DNA of 64,000 nt. It comes from Shimia marina. Lineage in GTDB: Bacteria > Pseudomonadota > Alphaproteobacteria > Rhodobacterales > Rhodobacteraceae. A program made the position numbers and the translations under genes. This document shows positions 44,859-53,376 of this stretch, one piece after another. The notes below the pieces were generated by a model. That model was not told the DNA's origin, ran no database searches, and saw only the letters and a list, made by a program, of their open reading frames with translations. The stretch lies in assembly GCF_001458175.1 (NCBI RefSeq), contig NZ_CYPW01000040.1, forward strand, positions 63,800 through 127,799, in the 5' to 3' direction. Numbering within the stretch: the first letter of the stretch is position 1; the number at the start of each line of letters is the position of its first letter.

Positions 44859-46205
44859 ATGTTTGATCAGACAACGAATTTGCGCCGCAAGATTGCAATT
44901 GTTGGCTCGGGTATTTCGGGCCTCTCTGCTGCTTATGCCTTGTCTGAGCATCATGATGTGACTGTGTTTGAGGCAGAAGGGCGGCTTGGGGGGCATGCTC
45001 GTACTGTGCTTGCGGGGCGCAATGGCGACCAACCCGTGGATACGGGGTTTATCGTCTTCAACTATGCGACCTATCCTCATTTGACCAAGCTTTTCGATGA
45101 GTTGAAAGTGCCTGTGGCCAAGAGTGAAATGAGCTTTGGGGCCTCAATTGACAATGGCTGGCTGGAATATGGCCTGAACAATCTGAGCGCGATTGGAGCG
45201 CAGAAACGTAATCTTCTACGGCCCAAGTTTTACGGCATGATCGCTGACATCCTGCGATTTGGAAAACGCGCGGAGCAAGCGGCTCAAAATGATGATAAAA
45301 CCATTGGCGAATTGGTCTCTGAACTGGGGTTGGGTGAGTGGTTCCGAAATTACTACTTGATGCCAATGTGTGGGGCGATTTGGTCCACACCAACGCAGGA
45401 CGTCGATCAGTTTCCCGCCAAGTCCCTTGTGCAATTCTTCAAAAACCATGCGTTGCTGGCTGGTAACAAGCAGCATCAATGGTGGACGGTTGATGGCGGC
45501 AGCATTGAATACGTAAAGCGTCTGGAGACTGCGCTGCTGCAGCGTGGATGCAGCTTACGCCTCAATGCGCCCGTGCAGTCCATTAAGCGCGGCTTCCTGG
45601 CAGGGCGCGTTGTTCCGGGCGTCATGGTTAAGGCACAGGGCAGTGATGAAGAGGTGTTTGATGAGATCATTCTCGCCTGTCACTCAGATCAGGCGCTGCG
45701 TATCCTTGGTCAGGATGCAACGCCAGCAGAGAGCGCGGCACTTGGCGCTATCCGCTATCAACCCAACCGGGCCGTGCTGCATCGAGACCCTTCCTTGATG
45801 CCAAAGAACCGCAAATGCTGGTCCAGCTGGGCGTATCGCTCTCAAAATGGGGCTATCGGCGTGACTTATTGGATGAATCGTTTGCAGAACATCGCGGACA
45901 GTGATCCACTTTTCGTGACTCTCAATCCAACGCAGGACATTCCAGCCGATCTCATTTACGATGATGTGAACTTTGCACATCCTGTCTTTGATAAAGCGGC
46001 TTTGAGGGCGCAGCGCGAGATTGCAGCCATGCAGGGAAGTAACAATACTTGGTTTGCAGGGGCCTACAACCGCCATGGGTTCCATGAAGATGGCATTCAT
46101 AGTGCGATGCAGGTTGTGGCGGGCATGGCGGAGAAACAACAAGTTCTGAAAGCCGGTGTTGTCGATGTGGCCGCCAATGAAACCTGGCTGCGAGACAGTG
46201 CCTGA
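44859..46205 (+). CDS. FAD/NAD(P)-dependent oxidoreductase (COG2907-like)
   Basis: 448 aa. FAD-binding IAIVGSGISGLSAAYAL with GLGGHARTV-type EAEGRLGGHARTV, and a C-terminal FAGAYNRHGFHEDGIHSAMQV closing the FAD site, as in amine-oxidase-like flavoproteins. It belongs to the cluster type that in Rhodobacter sphaeroides includes genes for furan fatty acid synthesis (UfaD/UfaO). A fatty-acyl desaturase or oxidase role is therefore a good guess, not proof. First gene of the plus-strand unit with the MFS and DUF3833 genes. Confidence 0.85.
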   Translation: MFDQTTNLRRKIAIVGSGISGLSAAYALSEHHDVTVFEAEGRLGGHARTVLAGRNGDQPVDTGFIVFNYATYPHLTKLFDELKVPVAKSEMSFGASIDNGWLEYGLNNLSAIGAQKRNLLRPKFYGMIADILRFGKRAEQAAQNDDKTIGELVSELGLGEWFRNYYLMPMCGAIWSTPTQDVDQFPAKSLVQFFKNHALLAGNKQHQWWTVDGGSIEYVKRLETALLQRGCSLRLNAPVQSIKRGFLAGRVVPGVMVKAQGSDEEVFDEIILACHSDQALRILGQDATPAESAALGAIRYQPNRAVLHRDPSLMPKNRKCWSSWAYRSQNGAIGVTYWMNRLQNIADSDPLFVTLNPTQDIPADLIYDDVNFAHPVFDKAALRAQREIAAMQGSNNTWFAGAYNRHGFHEDGIHSAMQVVAGMAEKQQVLKAGVVDVAANETWLRDSA

Positions 46206-46221
46206 ACGGAGGCCTGCCAAC

Positions 46222-47475
46222 TTGGACGTTAAGCCCACGCGTGGGGTTTATTCCCGCGTCAGCCTATACGCGTTTGTTTTGGCGGCAGCGGGCATCCCCC
46301 TTTATATTCATTTGCCGCGGTTCGTGTCTGTCGAACTTGGAATCAGCCTTGCTTCGCTTGGCGCAATCTTGTTGGCGATACGCGTTGTGGACCTGGTACA
46401 AGACCCGTTTTTGGGGTGGCTGATTGACCGGTTTCCCAAGGCACAGTTGTATTTTGGCATGGCCGCGATTGTCGGTCTTGCGGTGGGCTTTCCTTTACTT
46501 TTCAGTCGCGCAGATGTGTTGGCCGCCGGTGGTTTGGGCGCACTTGCTCTGGTTTTGGTGCTGTTGTTTTCAGCCTATAGCCTCGGCATGATCCTTCTGT
46601 ATGGGCGCAGCGCGACCCTCGCGCGTGTCCCCACATCAGCAGAACTTCTGAAACTCGCAGGCTGGCGGGAAGCGGGGATGTTGCTGGGCGTGATTTTTGC
46701 CGCGCTTTTGCCAACCATCTTGGTCAGCTTGGGCGCCTCAGGGCAAGGCTACGGGCCCTTCGGTTGGGTGTTGGCAGTCGCAGCGCTAGCTTTGGGGGTT
46801 CTGAGTGCCCCGATATGGTTGCGCCCCGTGGTGCAGGGGGAGCGGTTTTCGCTTGTGGAACTTCGGCAAGCCGGCGCAATACGGTTGTTGCTTTTGGCAC
46901 TCGTGAACAGTTTGCCTGTGGCAATCACCTCAACACTTTTCTTGTTTTTTGTGGAAGATCGCCTTGCGCTACAGGGGCTGGCAGGGCCGCTTCTGGTGTT
47001 ATTCTTTCTGAGCGCCGGGATCAGCGTGCCGCTTTGGACCAGAGCAGCGGCACGTTTTGGTGGGCGGATGACGCTTTTGATAGCCATGCCGTTGGCAATA
47101 GGGGCGTTTGTTGGTGCGGCTTTTCTGGCTTCGGGAAGTGTTTTGGCTTTTGCCGCGATTTGCGTCGCCTCAGGGGCGGCGCTTGGTGCAGATATGGTGA
47201 TCCTCCCAGCGCTCTTTTCCGTATCCCTCACAAAGGCACGGCTGAGTGCTGCATTGGCATTTGGGATCTGGTCCTTCGCTGGAAAACTGGCATTGGCCCT
47301 GGCGGCTTTTCTGGTGTTGCCTGCCTTGCAAGTGAGCGGGTTTGAACCAGGCGCACCCAATACGCCGGAAGCGTTACAGGCCTTGAATATCGCCTACGCG
47401 GTTGTGCCCTGCGTGTTGAAACTTTTTGCGTTGGCTTTGATGTTAACGCTCCCTGCCGAGGAGGCGGATGTATGA
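46222..47475 (+). CDS. MFS transporter, GPH/MelB-like
   Basis: 417 aa, about 12 hydrophobic segments. RVVDLVQDPFLGWLID is the glycoside-pentoside-hexuronide family signature (LR..D...DP..G...D). The start is TTG 46222 with GGAGG about 8 nt upstream; the frame is open further upstream but overlaps the preceding gene. It is 16 nt after the FAD gene and overlaps the DUF3833 gene by 4 nt. I recall a GPH-type transporter in the Rhodobacter RpoE-controlled cluster. The substrate may be a lipid or sugar; unknown. Confidence 0.85.
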   Translation: MDVKPTRGVYSRVSLYAFVLAAAGIPLYIHLPRFVSVELGISLASLGAILLAIRVVDLVQDPFLGWLIDRFPKAQLYFGMAAIVGLAVGFPLLFSRADVLAAGGLGALALVLVLLFSAYSLGMILLYGRSATLARVPTSAELLKLAGWREAGMLLGVIFAALLPTILVSLGASGQGYGPFGWVLAVAALALGVLSAPIWLRPVVQGERFSLVELRQAGAIRLLLLALVNSLPVAITSTLFLFFVEDRLALQGLAGPLLVLFFLSAGISVPLWTRAAARFGGRMTLLIAMPLAIGAFVGAAFLASGSVLAFAAICVASGAALGADMVILPALFSVSLTKARLSAALAFGIWSFAGKLALALAAFLVLPALQVSGFEPGAPNTPEALQALNIAYAVVPCVLKLFALALMLTLPAEEADV

Positions 47476-48050
47476 AACTCTTGACGATCCTATTGGTGCT
47501 TGTGGTTGGAGTATTGATTGCCAAAAATCGACTGTGGAGTTTTCGTGCTCAACAGTCGAGTGATTACGCGGGGCTCGGCCCCAGTATTTCTCTTATGGAG
47601 CATCTGAATGGAGAAATACTTTCAGAGGGTTTGATCTATGGTCCGAACGGGCGCGTTGCCAATAGTTTCGTGGCGCGCATGCATGGGGTTTGGAATGGAA
47701 ATACAGGCACGTTGACTGAAAATTTCACCTATTCTAATGGCAAAGAACAGGCCAGAAAGTGGAATTTGACGATTATCGATGACACTCGGTTTACGGCCAT
47801 CGCAGATGATATTGTTGGCGTTGCTACCGGGGAAGTTTCGGGGGCTACGATCCGTATGGACTACACAATCGTGCTGCCGGAAGATGCTGGTAGCCACAGG
47901 TTAAACGTCACGGATTGGCTATATTTGACCAACAGTGGTGTGATCTTGAACCGCTCGGAAATGCGAAAGTTCGGACTAAAAGTGGTTGAGTTGGTTGCTA
48001 CCATGCGCCCAGACCCCGAAGCACTGATGCAACAGGAAGCTGCGGAATAG
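47472..48050 (+). CDS. DUF3833 domain-containing protein
   Basis: 192 aa with an N-terminal membrane or signal segment (LTILLVLVVGVLIA). The pattern LNGEILSEGLIYGPNGRVANSFVARMHGVWNGNTGTLTENF and LNRSEMRKFGLKV matches DUF3833, a lipocalin-like family regularly found in ECF/ChrR-linked lipid clusters. Third gene of the FAD-MFS-DUF3833 unit. The function is unknown; an envelope lipid-binding role is inference. Confidence 0.85.
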   Translation: MKLLTILLVLVVGVLIAKNRLWSFRAQQSSDYAGLGPSISLMEHLNGEILSEGLIYGPNGRVANSFVARMHGVWNGNTGTLTENFTYSNGKEQARKWNLTIIDDTRFTAIADDIVGVATGEVSGATIRMDYTIVLPEDAGSHRLNVTDWLYLTNSGVILNRSEMRKFGLKVVELVATMRPDPEALMQQEAAE

Positions 48051-48060
48051 GGCGCAAGGA

Positions 48061-48180
48061 TTAGGGCACAGGCACGCGCCCATCGTTCACAACCAGATAC
48101 TCGTTACCCAATAGGACGCGTGCCCGCTCGGCGGTAAGAGGCTCACCGCCTTCTGTGCGTGGCGCAATTACGCACGCCAC
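48061..48180 (-). pseudogene. Coding-like fragment, possible gene remnant
   Basis: A 39-codon minus-strand stretch from GTG 48180 to TAA reads like the C-terminus of a real protein (segment TAERARVLLGNEYLVVNDGRV). It is directly preceded by an in-frame TGA, has no RBS and no continuation upstream in any frame that I can follow. Probably a decayed gene end or a recombination scar; a very small genuine ORF is less likely. Confidence 0.35.
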
Positions 48181-48440
48181 TCATTCCAAACCTACAAACG
48201 ACGCAACTTACACGCCGCCGCGACATAAAAGTTTTGTCAGAGTTCTTCCGGCTTCAATTCTGCCTGGAGTGTCTCGCCAAAAGGCGGAGTGTATTGCATC
48301 GAAAATTTAGCTGGCGCCTTATACTCAAAATAGGCAGACGCGCGCTCTTGGCCTCTTATTCAAAGTAAATTTAGTTTAGTTGAAGTGTGGAAATTATGCC
48401 GCAGAGCAGCATTTTGGTCAAGTTAGGTTTGTAGGACTTG
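48181..48440. other. Gene-free AT-rich gap before plsY
   Basis: About 260 nt between the remnant and the plsY terminator. No ORF with RBS, no hairpin with T-run and no repeat that I can see. Base composition is more AT-rich than the flanking genes. Confidence 0.4.
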
Positions 48441-48465
48441 AAAAATAGGGCGATCTATTCGCCCT
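48441..48465 (-). terminator. Intrinsic terminator of the pyrB-plsY operon
   Basis: AGGGCGA/TCGCCCT stem (48447-48453 with 48459-48465), 5-nt loop. On the minus strand it is followed by ATTTTTC, and it lies 21 nt after the plsY stop. Confidence 0.7.
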
Positions 48466-48486
48466 TTAATTGATTTTACTTTTGAA

Positions 48487-49098
48487 TCAGCTTTTCTTTG
48501 AGCCGATTTTAGGTTCTGTGCCGGAGCGTAGGCGCGTCAGGTTTTCACGGTGTCTCCAAAGAATGATCCCGGTCAAAGCCAGCGACAGGCAGGCCGCAGA
48601 TGAAAATCCCAATACCAACATCCAAAGTGTGCTTGCGCAGGCGGCAACCAGTGCTGAGAGCGACGAGATACGGCTAACAGCGGCAGTGGCCAGCCAGGTC
48701 AGGCAGCAGGCGATGCCGACAGGCCATGCCAATGCGAGCAACAGGCCGAGGAACGTGGCGACTCCTTTGCCACCTTTGAAGCCAAGCCAGACTGGATAAC
48801 AATGACCCAGAAATGCCATGAGACCGGCCAACTGTGCCGCATCTTCCCCTGCCACGCAGCGCGCCATAAGCACCGCGACAGCCCCTTTGCCGCCATCCAG
48901 CAAAAGGGTTAGCGCGGCTGCTTTCTTGGAGCCGGTGCGCAGAACGTTGGTGGCACCGATGTTGCCAGACCCAATGTCACGTAAATTGCCGAGCCCCATG
49001 AGCTTGGCCAATACCATGCCAAAGGGAATGGAGCCGAGCAGATAGCCGAGCACGGCCCAGAGGGTCAGCCCAAAGGGCGCAGTTTCAATGATTGGCAT
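48487..49098 (-). CDS. plsY: Glycerol-3-phosphate acyltransferase (acyl-phosphate dependent)
   Basis: 203 aa inner-membrane enzyme that adds the first acyl chain to G3P using acyl-phosphate. PlsY motifs are intact: GSIPFG, GSGNIGATNVLR and FKGGKGVAT, with five hydrophobic segments and a basic C-terminal tail. Start ATG overlaps the upstream stop (TGATG). Last gene of the pyrB operon. Confidence 0.94.
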   Translation of the reverse strand: MPIIETAPFGLTLWAVLGYLLGSIPFGMVLAKLMGLGNLRDIGSGNIGATNVLRTGSKKAAALTLLLDGGKGAVAVLMARCVAGEDAAQLAGLMAFLGHCYPVWLGFKGGKGVATFLGLLLALAWPVGIACCLTWLATAAVSRISSLSALVAACASTLWMLVLGFSSAACLSLALTGIILWRHRENLTRLRSGTEPKIGSKKS

Positions 49099-50372
49099 CA
49101 GTCTCTCCGATAGACGGCTTCGCCCGCCACATAGGTTGCCAGAACTTTACCCTGCATCCGGGCACCATCAAACGGGGTGTTCTTGGATTTGGACTTGAGC
49201 TTGAAGCGGTCCAAGACAAATGGTGCATCCGCATCAAACAGGACGAGATCGGCAGGCGCTCCTTCTGCGATGCGGCCAGATACCAGTCCCAGGCGTTTGG
49301 CCGGATTGAGCGCGAGGGCGCGGAAGAGCTCGGGCAGGGTGAGGTCACCGTTGTGATAGAGCCGCATCGCTGCTGGCAGAAGCGTTTCCAACCCGACGGC
49401 ACCAGCGGCCGCTTCTTCGAACGGCAGGCGCTTGCTTTCTTCATCCTGCGGTGTGTGCATGGAGCAGATAACGTCGATCAAACCGCTTTTGACGGCTGCG
49501 ATCAGCGCAAGACGGTCATCCTCTGACCGCAGCGGCGGTGTCACTTTGAAAAAGGTGCGATAGTCCGCAACATCCAGATCGTTCAGCGTCAGATGATGGA
49601 TGGATGTGCCCGCCGTGATATCCAGCCCGTTCTCCTTGGCGCGTTTAAGTGCGGGCAGCGCGCGTGCGGTTGTGATCTGATCAGCGTGGTAGCGTGCACC
49701 GGTCATTTCTATCAAGGCAATGTCGCGGTCTAGCCCCATACGCTCTGCCATTGGAGATACCGCCGGCAAGCCGCGTAGCGCGGCAAATTTGCTGGCTGTG
49801 GCAGCGGCACCTTTGGACAGGATCGGCTCTTGAGGATGGGCAATGACCAATGCGCCGCACGTGCGCGCATAGGTGAGCGCGCGAGAAAAGACCTTGGTGT
49901 CGGCAGTCACATGCTCACAATCGGTGAAGGCCACGGCACCTGCGTCCATCAGGAAGCCGATTTCGGTCATTTCGCGGCCGTCACGGCCTTTGGTCAGGGC
50001 AGCCATGGGCACGACGTTGACTGGCGCAGCTTCATTGGCACGTCGTCCAACAAATTCCAGAACTTCTGGTGTATCAATTGCGGGCTGCGTGTCTGGGCGG
50101 GTGACCATGGTGGTGATACCGCCTGCTGCGGCAGCCGCGCCTGCGGTCTTATAGCTTTCTTTGTGCCGTTCTCCCGGTTCGCAGACTTTGACGCCAATGT
50201 CGACGATGCCCGGCGCGAGACATTTGCCATGGCAATTCACCACTGTTGCGGCTTCTGGCGGTTCCTGCGTGCCACAACCTGCGATTATCCCGCGATCTAC
50301 CAGCAGCCAGCCCAAGGCATCGGTGTCCAGCTCCGGGTTGATGATGCGTGCGTTTGTGAAGAGAGTGCTCAT
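49098..50372 (-). CDS. pyrC: Dihydroorotase-like protein, metal ligands lost (pseudo-DHOase)
   Basis: 424 aa amidohydrolase fold. In active dihydroorotases the first strand reads D-x-H-x-H-x-R-E-P; here it is DIGVKVCEP, so both metal-binding His and the substrate Arg are missing. The catalytic Asp of the S-D-H-A-P-H segment is also replaced (SMHTPQ). One later His (SIHHLT) remains. It is encoded with pyrB, as the inactive PyrC' partners of aspartate carbamoyltransferase are in pseudomonads (established). I infer a structural role with PyrB and an active DHOase elsewhere. Confidence 0.85.
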   Translation of the reverse strand: MSTLFTNARIINPELDTDALGWLLVDRGIIAGCGTQEPPEAATVVNCHGKCLAPGIVDIGVKVCEPGERHKESYKTAGAAAAAGGITTMVTRPDTQPAIDTPEVLEFVGRRANEAAPVNVVPMAALTKGRDGREMTEIGFLMDAGAVAFTDCEHVTADTKVFSRALTYARTCGALVIAHPQEPILSKGAAATASKFAALRGLPAVSPMAERMGLDRDIALIEMTGARYHADQITTARALPALKRAKENGLDITAGTSIHHLTLNDLDVADYRTFFKVTPPLRSEDDRLALIAAVKSGLIDVICSMHTPQDEESKRLPFEEAAAGAVGLETLLPAAMRLYHNGDLTLPELFRALALNPAKRLGLVSGRIAEGAPADLVLFDADAPFVLDRFKLKSKSKNTPFDGARMQGKVLATYVAGEAVYRRD

Positions 50373-50806
50373 AGCGGGCCTCCGTGTTGTCTTTTTATGG
50401 CGGCCATAGTGGCCTGAGGGTCGGCTTGATATTTGATCAGGTGTTTGTCACCGGATTTGGTGATGACCTGCACGAAGCTGCCGAGCTTGTTCAACTGATC
50501 CATGTCTTCCAGGGGGATTGCGCGTCCGCCCGGCCCCAAGAGGCGTAGGTTGGTCAAATCCCAGCGCACAGCCAGTTCATCGGACATGAGATACGCCCCG
50601 CGTACCAGAACGGCTGCGAGGCCACCGACCGCACCGGTCCAGACAAACGGGTTTCCAATTGCCCAGAGAATGCCCATGCCTGCGGCCATGGCTCCGGCTG
50701 CAATCCAAGCGTTTGTGCGGATATAGCTGCTGCGGTTGCCTTGGAAGCTCTCCAGCACGGTTTCATCTTCATGAAGGTCAGCGGTTGGGGTCAGAAGGTC
50801 TGCCAT
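50369..50806 (-). CDS. Small membrane protein in the pyrB operon
   Basis: 145 aa. A charged N-terminus, two hydrophobic helices (AAGAMAAGMGILWAIG, TGAVGGLAAVLVRGAYL), then a soluble beta-rich part (WDLTNLRLLGPGGRAIPLEDM) that recalls bacterial PH-like domains. Its ATG overlaps the preceding stop (TAATG) and its stop overlaps the DHOase-like start by 4 nt, so expression is tightly coupled. Function unknown. Confidence 0.7.
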   Translation of the reverse strand: MADLLTPTADLHEDETVLESFQGNRSSYIRTNAWIAAGAMAAGMGILWAIGNPFVWTGAVGGLAAVLVRGAYLMSDELAVRWDLTNLRLLGPGGRAIPLEDMDQLNKLGSFVQVITKSGDKHLIKYQADPQATMAAIKRQHGGPL

Positions 50807-51366
50807 TACAAGATCCACCAAAGAAACAGGCCAAAAAGGAGCGCCGCAAGCGGCAGGGTGAAAAGCGCGAGTAGTAGGGTGAGATGCGGGTTGCCTTGAG
50901 GTGTAGGGAGCACAGAGCCTTGGGTCGGCGCGCTGCCTTTTGCGGAGGCATCTGGCAGAGCCTCGAAGGAGACGGGCGCGCCTTCTTCTTTGTAGGTGCC
51001 GATCCAGCGAAGAGGGGGTTGTGGTGACAGCGTTTGCGCCGCCCCTTCAAATGCGGAGGACAGCACAACAAGAATCCAACCCTTTTGGGAAGATAGCCGT
51101 GCGGCGTCCTCCTTCACGTCTGCTTCCGCAATGCCTAAGCCCTGTACCATGTAGCCGGTGAGACCAAGATCTTCTAAATCACTGATTGGAAAAATCTCGA
51201 TGAAGTCTTCATCCAAATATGTAAAGCCAAGGGCGCGTTGCAGCGGCCAGTCCGTGATGTCTCCATCGGTATCATAGACGGGTTCACGGAAAGCCGTGAT
51301 CTCCTCAGAGGGCAGGTCAAGGGCGAAGAGCCTGACAAGACCGCGTTCTGAGTCTGTCACCTGCAC
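50806..51366 (-). CDS. C-terminally anchored hypothetical protein in the pyrB operon
   Basis: 186 aa. A soluble acidic N-terminal domain (DLPSEEITAFREP, GFTYLDEDFIEIFPISDLEDLGLTGYM) is followed by one C-terminal transmembrane helix (LTLLLALFTLPLAALLFGLFLWW). GTG 51366 has GGAGG 8 nt upstream. No family recognised. It shares the operon with pyrB and the microprotein. Confidence 0.7.
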   Translation of the reverse strand: MQVTDSERGLVRLFALDLPSEEITAFREPVYDTDGDITDWPLQRALGFTYLDEDFIEIFPISDLEDLGLTGYMVQGLGIAEADVKEDAARLSSQKGWILVVLSSAFEGAAQTLSPQPPLRWIGTYKEEGAPVSFEALPDASAKGSAPTQGSVLPTPQGNPHLTLLLALFTLPLAALLFGLFLWWIL

Positions 51367-51370
51367 GGTC

Positions 51371-51475
51371 TCAGCCTCCGATCCAGATCATCAGTCCGAC
51401 AAAAGCGAACATGACAATAAGGGCAACTGTTGCCACCATGCCGGACATGCGGGGATCTTTGGGATCTTCGCTCAT
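51371..51475 (-). CDS. 34-aa membrane microprotein between pyrB and the anchored protein
   Basis: [20 protein letters not shown] begins a 34-residue protein: a hydrophilic N-terminus and one hydrophobic helix ending in WIGG. The ATG (51473-51475) overlaps the pyrB stop by 4 nt (ATGA) and the stop lies 4 nt before the next start, the spacing of a real operon gene. It is too short for most gene finders. Single-pass membrane protein by hydrophobicity; function unknown, perhaps a subunit or anchor for its neighbours. Confidence 0.65.
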   Translation of the reverse strand: MSEDPKDPRMSGMVATVALIVMFAFVGLMIWIGG

Positions 51476-52425
51476 GAGGTTTCCCCATATTGACGAATTG
51501 CGCGGAGGTTGCGCGCCAGAAGGTCCATCGCAGCCATACGCACAGCGACGCCCATTTCCACCTGCTCCTGAATGACAGAGCGGTTGATATCGTCTGCAAT
51601 CTCCCCATCAATTTCCACGCCCCGGTTCATTGGTCCGGGATGCATGACAATGGCATCGGCTTTGGCATGGGCGAGTTTCGCGGCATCCAGACCGTAGCGA
51701 TGATAGTATTCACGTTCAGAGGGGATAAAGCCGCCATCCATGCGTTCTTTCTGAAGGCGCAGCATCATCACCACATCCACGTCCTTCAGGCCTTCCTCCA
51801 TGTCTTCGTAGATTTCGGCACCAAACTCGGCAAAGCTGGCAGGCACCAGTGTTGGTGGGCCGATCAAGCGCACACGGTTTTCCATTTTACCCAGAAGGAT
51901 CAGGTTTGAACGTGCGACACGGGAGTGGGTGACATCTCCGCAGATGGCGATGTTCAAACGATGCAGGCGTCCCTTGGCGCGACGGATGGTCAGCGCATCC
52001 AGCAAAGCTTGTGTGGGGTGTTCATGCTTTCCATCACCTGCGTTGAGCACTGCGCAATTCACTTTTTGCGCAAGCAGATCCACCGCGCCCGAATGGGGAT
52101 GGCGTACCACCAAGAGATCAGGGTGCATGGCGTTGAGTGTCATGGCGGTATCAATCAGGGTTTCTCCCTTTTTGATCGAACTCGCCTGCATGGCCATATT
52201 CATCACATCTGCGCCCAGTCGTTTGCCAGCGAGTTCGAAACTGGCCTGCGTACGGGTGGAGTTCTCAAAGAACATATTGACTTGGGTTAGACCGGTCAGA
52301 GCATCAGAATGCTTAATGTCGCGGCGGTTTAAATCCACATATTCATCAGCAAGGTCCAGCACGGTGGTGATTTCATCGGGCCGCAGTTGCTCGATCCCCA
52401 GAAGGTGCTTTTGGTCAAAGCTCAT
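51472..52425 (-). CDS. pyrB: Aspartate carbamoyltransferase catalytic subunit
   Basis: 317 aa, makes carbamoyl aspartate in pyrimidine synthesis. Carbamoyl-phosphate motif [12 protein letters not shown], then the HPTQALLD and [10 protein letters not shown] motifs. It heads an operon with the microprotein, two membrane proteins, the DHOase-like protein and plsY. No pyrI gene adjoins; a dodecameric complex with the pseudo-DHOase is plausible by analogy with pseudomonads. Confidence 0.95.
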   Translation of the reverse strand: MSFDQKHLLGIEQLRPDEITTVLDLADEYVDLNRRDIKHSDALTGLTQVNMFFENSTRTQASFELAGKRLGADVMNMAMQASSIKKGETLIDTAMTLNAMHPDLLVVRHPHSGAVDLLAQKVNCAVLNAGDGKHEHPTQALLDALTIRRAKGRLHRLNIAICGDVTHSRVARSNLILLGKMENRVRLIGPPTLVPASFAEFGAEIYEDMEEGLKDVDVVMMLRLQKERMDGGFIPSEREYYHRYGLDAAKLAHAKADAIVMHPGPMNRGVEIDGEIADDINRSVIQEQVEMGVAVRMAAMDLLARNLRAIRQYGETS

Positions 52426-52572
52426 GGCCTGCTCCTTATGCCGGTGTCGGCCCGCTTATAAGAAGCACAGCGGGGCGGGGCAAGCGGGCGCAGCTATTCT
52501 GATAAGACCGCGACGCATTGAACGCGGCAACTGGCCTTTCCCCTGCCGTGGGGAGGGGGTAGTCTGGCGGTC

Positions 52573-53376
52573 ATGGAATCGGGATTTGACACTCAGGCGC
52601 TGGACTATCACACCGCGCGGGCCTTGCTGGAATGGCAAGTGGAACTGGGGGCAACCGAGGCTATACTTGATGCGCCCTTTAATCGATATGAAACTCCCAA
52701 GGAGACCCCCAAAGCCAAGAAGGCGGCACTTCCACCGGCCGATGCGCCAGCGGTGCCTCAGCCCGCATTCGATCCCGTTGCTGAGGCAAAGTCTGCTGTT
52801 AAACCCGTCAAGACGTTGGAAGAGCTGCGGGGCGCCATGCATGCGTTTGAGCATTGTCAACTTAAGAAAGGCGCGCGCAATCTTGTGTTCTCGGATGGAA
52901 ATCCTGCGGCGCGAGTCATGATTATTGGCGAGGCACCGGGGCGTGAGGAAGACCGCATTGGCAAACCTTTCGTTGGGCGTGCGGGACAATTGCTTGATCG
53001 CATGTTTGAGGCCATCGACATGGGGCGTGAGGTGCCTTTGTCCAAGGATGCCATCTACATCACAAATGTGCTGCCGTGGCGCCCGCCACAAAATCGTGAT
53101 CCTAAGCCTGATGAAATTGCCATGCTCAAGCCTTTTCTGGAGCGGCATGTGGAAATCGTGGCTCCAGATGTGATTGTTTTGATGGGTAATATTTCTTGTA
53201 TGGCCGTCCTTGATAAGAAAGGCATCACACGTCTGCGCGGTCAGTGGCATGAGGCTTTCGGCAAGCCAGTCCTACCCATGTTTCATCCGGCCTACCTGTT
53301 GCGTCAGCCTCACGCCAAACGGGAGGCCTGGGCAGACCTTCTGAGTTTGAAATCCAAGCTGGAGGAGAGCGTTTGA
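52573..53376 (+). CDS. Uracil-DNA glycosylase, family 4-like without full Fe-S ligands
   Basis: 267 aa. The UDG superfamily core is clear: IIGEAPGREEDRIGKPFVGRAGQLLD (motif A) and HPAYLLRQP (motif B). In family 4 enzymes four Cys bind an Fe-S cluster. Here the CxxC is reduced to FEHC, the Cys before RPP is Trp (LPWRPPQNR), and the Cys in the next helix is absent (AML), leaving one of four. The N-terminal ~90 residues are Pro/Ala/Lys-rich linker. Likely removes uracil from DNA, but cluster-free. It diverges from pyrB. Confidence 0.82.
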   Translation: MESGFDTQALDYHTARALLEWQVELGATEAILDAPFNRYETPKETPKAKKAALPPADAPAVPQPAFDPVAEAKSAVKPVKTLEELRGAMHAFEHCQLKKGARNLVFSDGNPAARVMIIGEAPGREEDRIGKPFVGRAGQLLDRMFEAIDMGREVPLSKDAIYITNVLPWRPPQNRDPKPDEIAMLKPFLERHVEIVAPDVIVLMGNISCMAVLDKKGITRLRGQWHEAFGKPVLPMFHPAYLLRQPHAKREAWADLLSLKSKLEESV

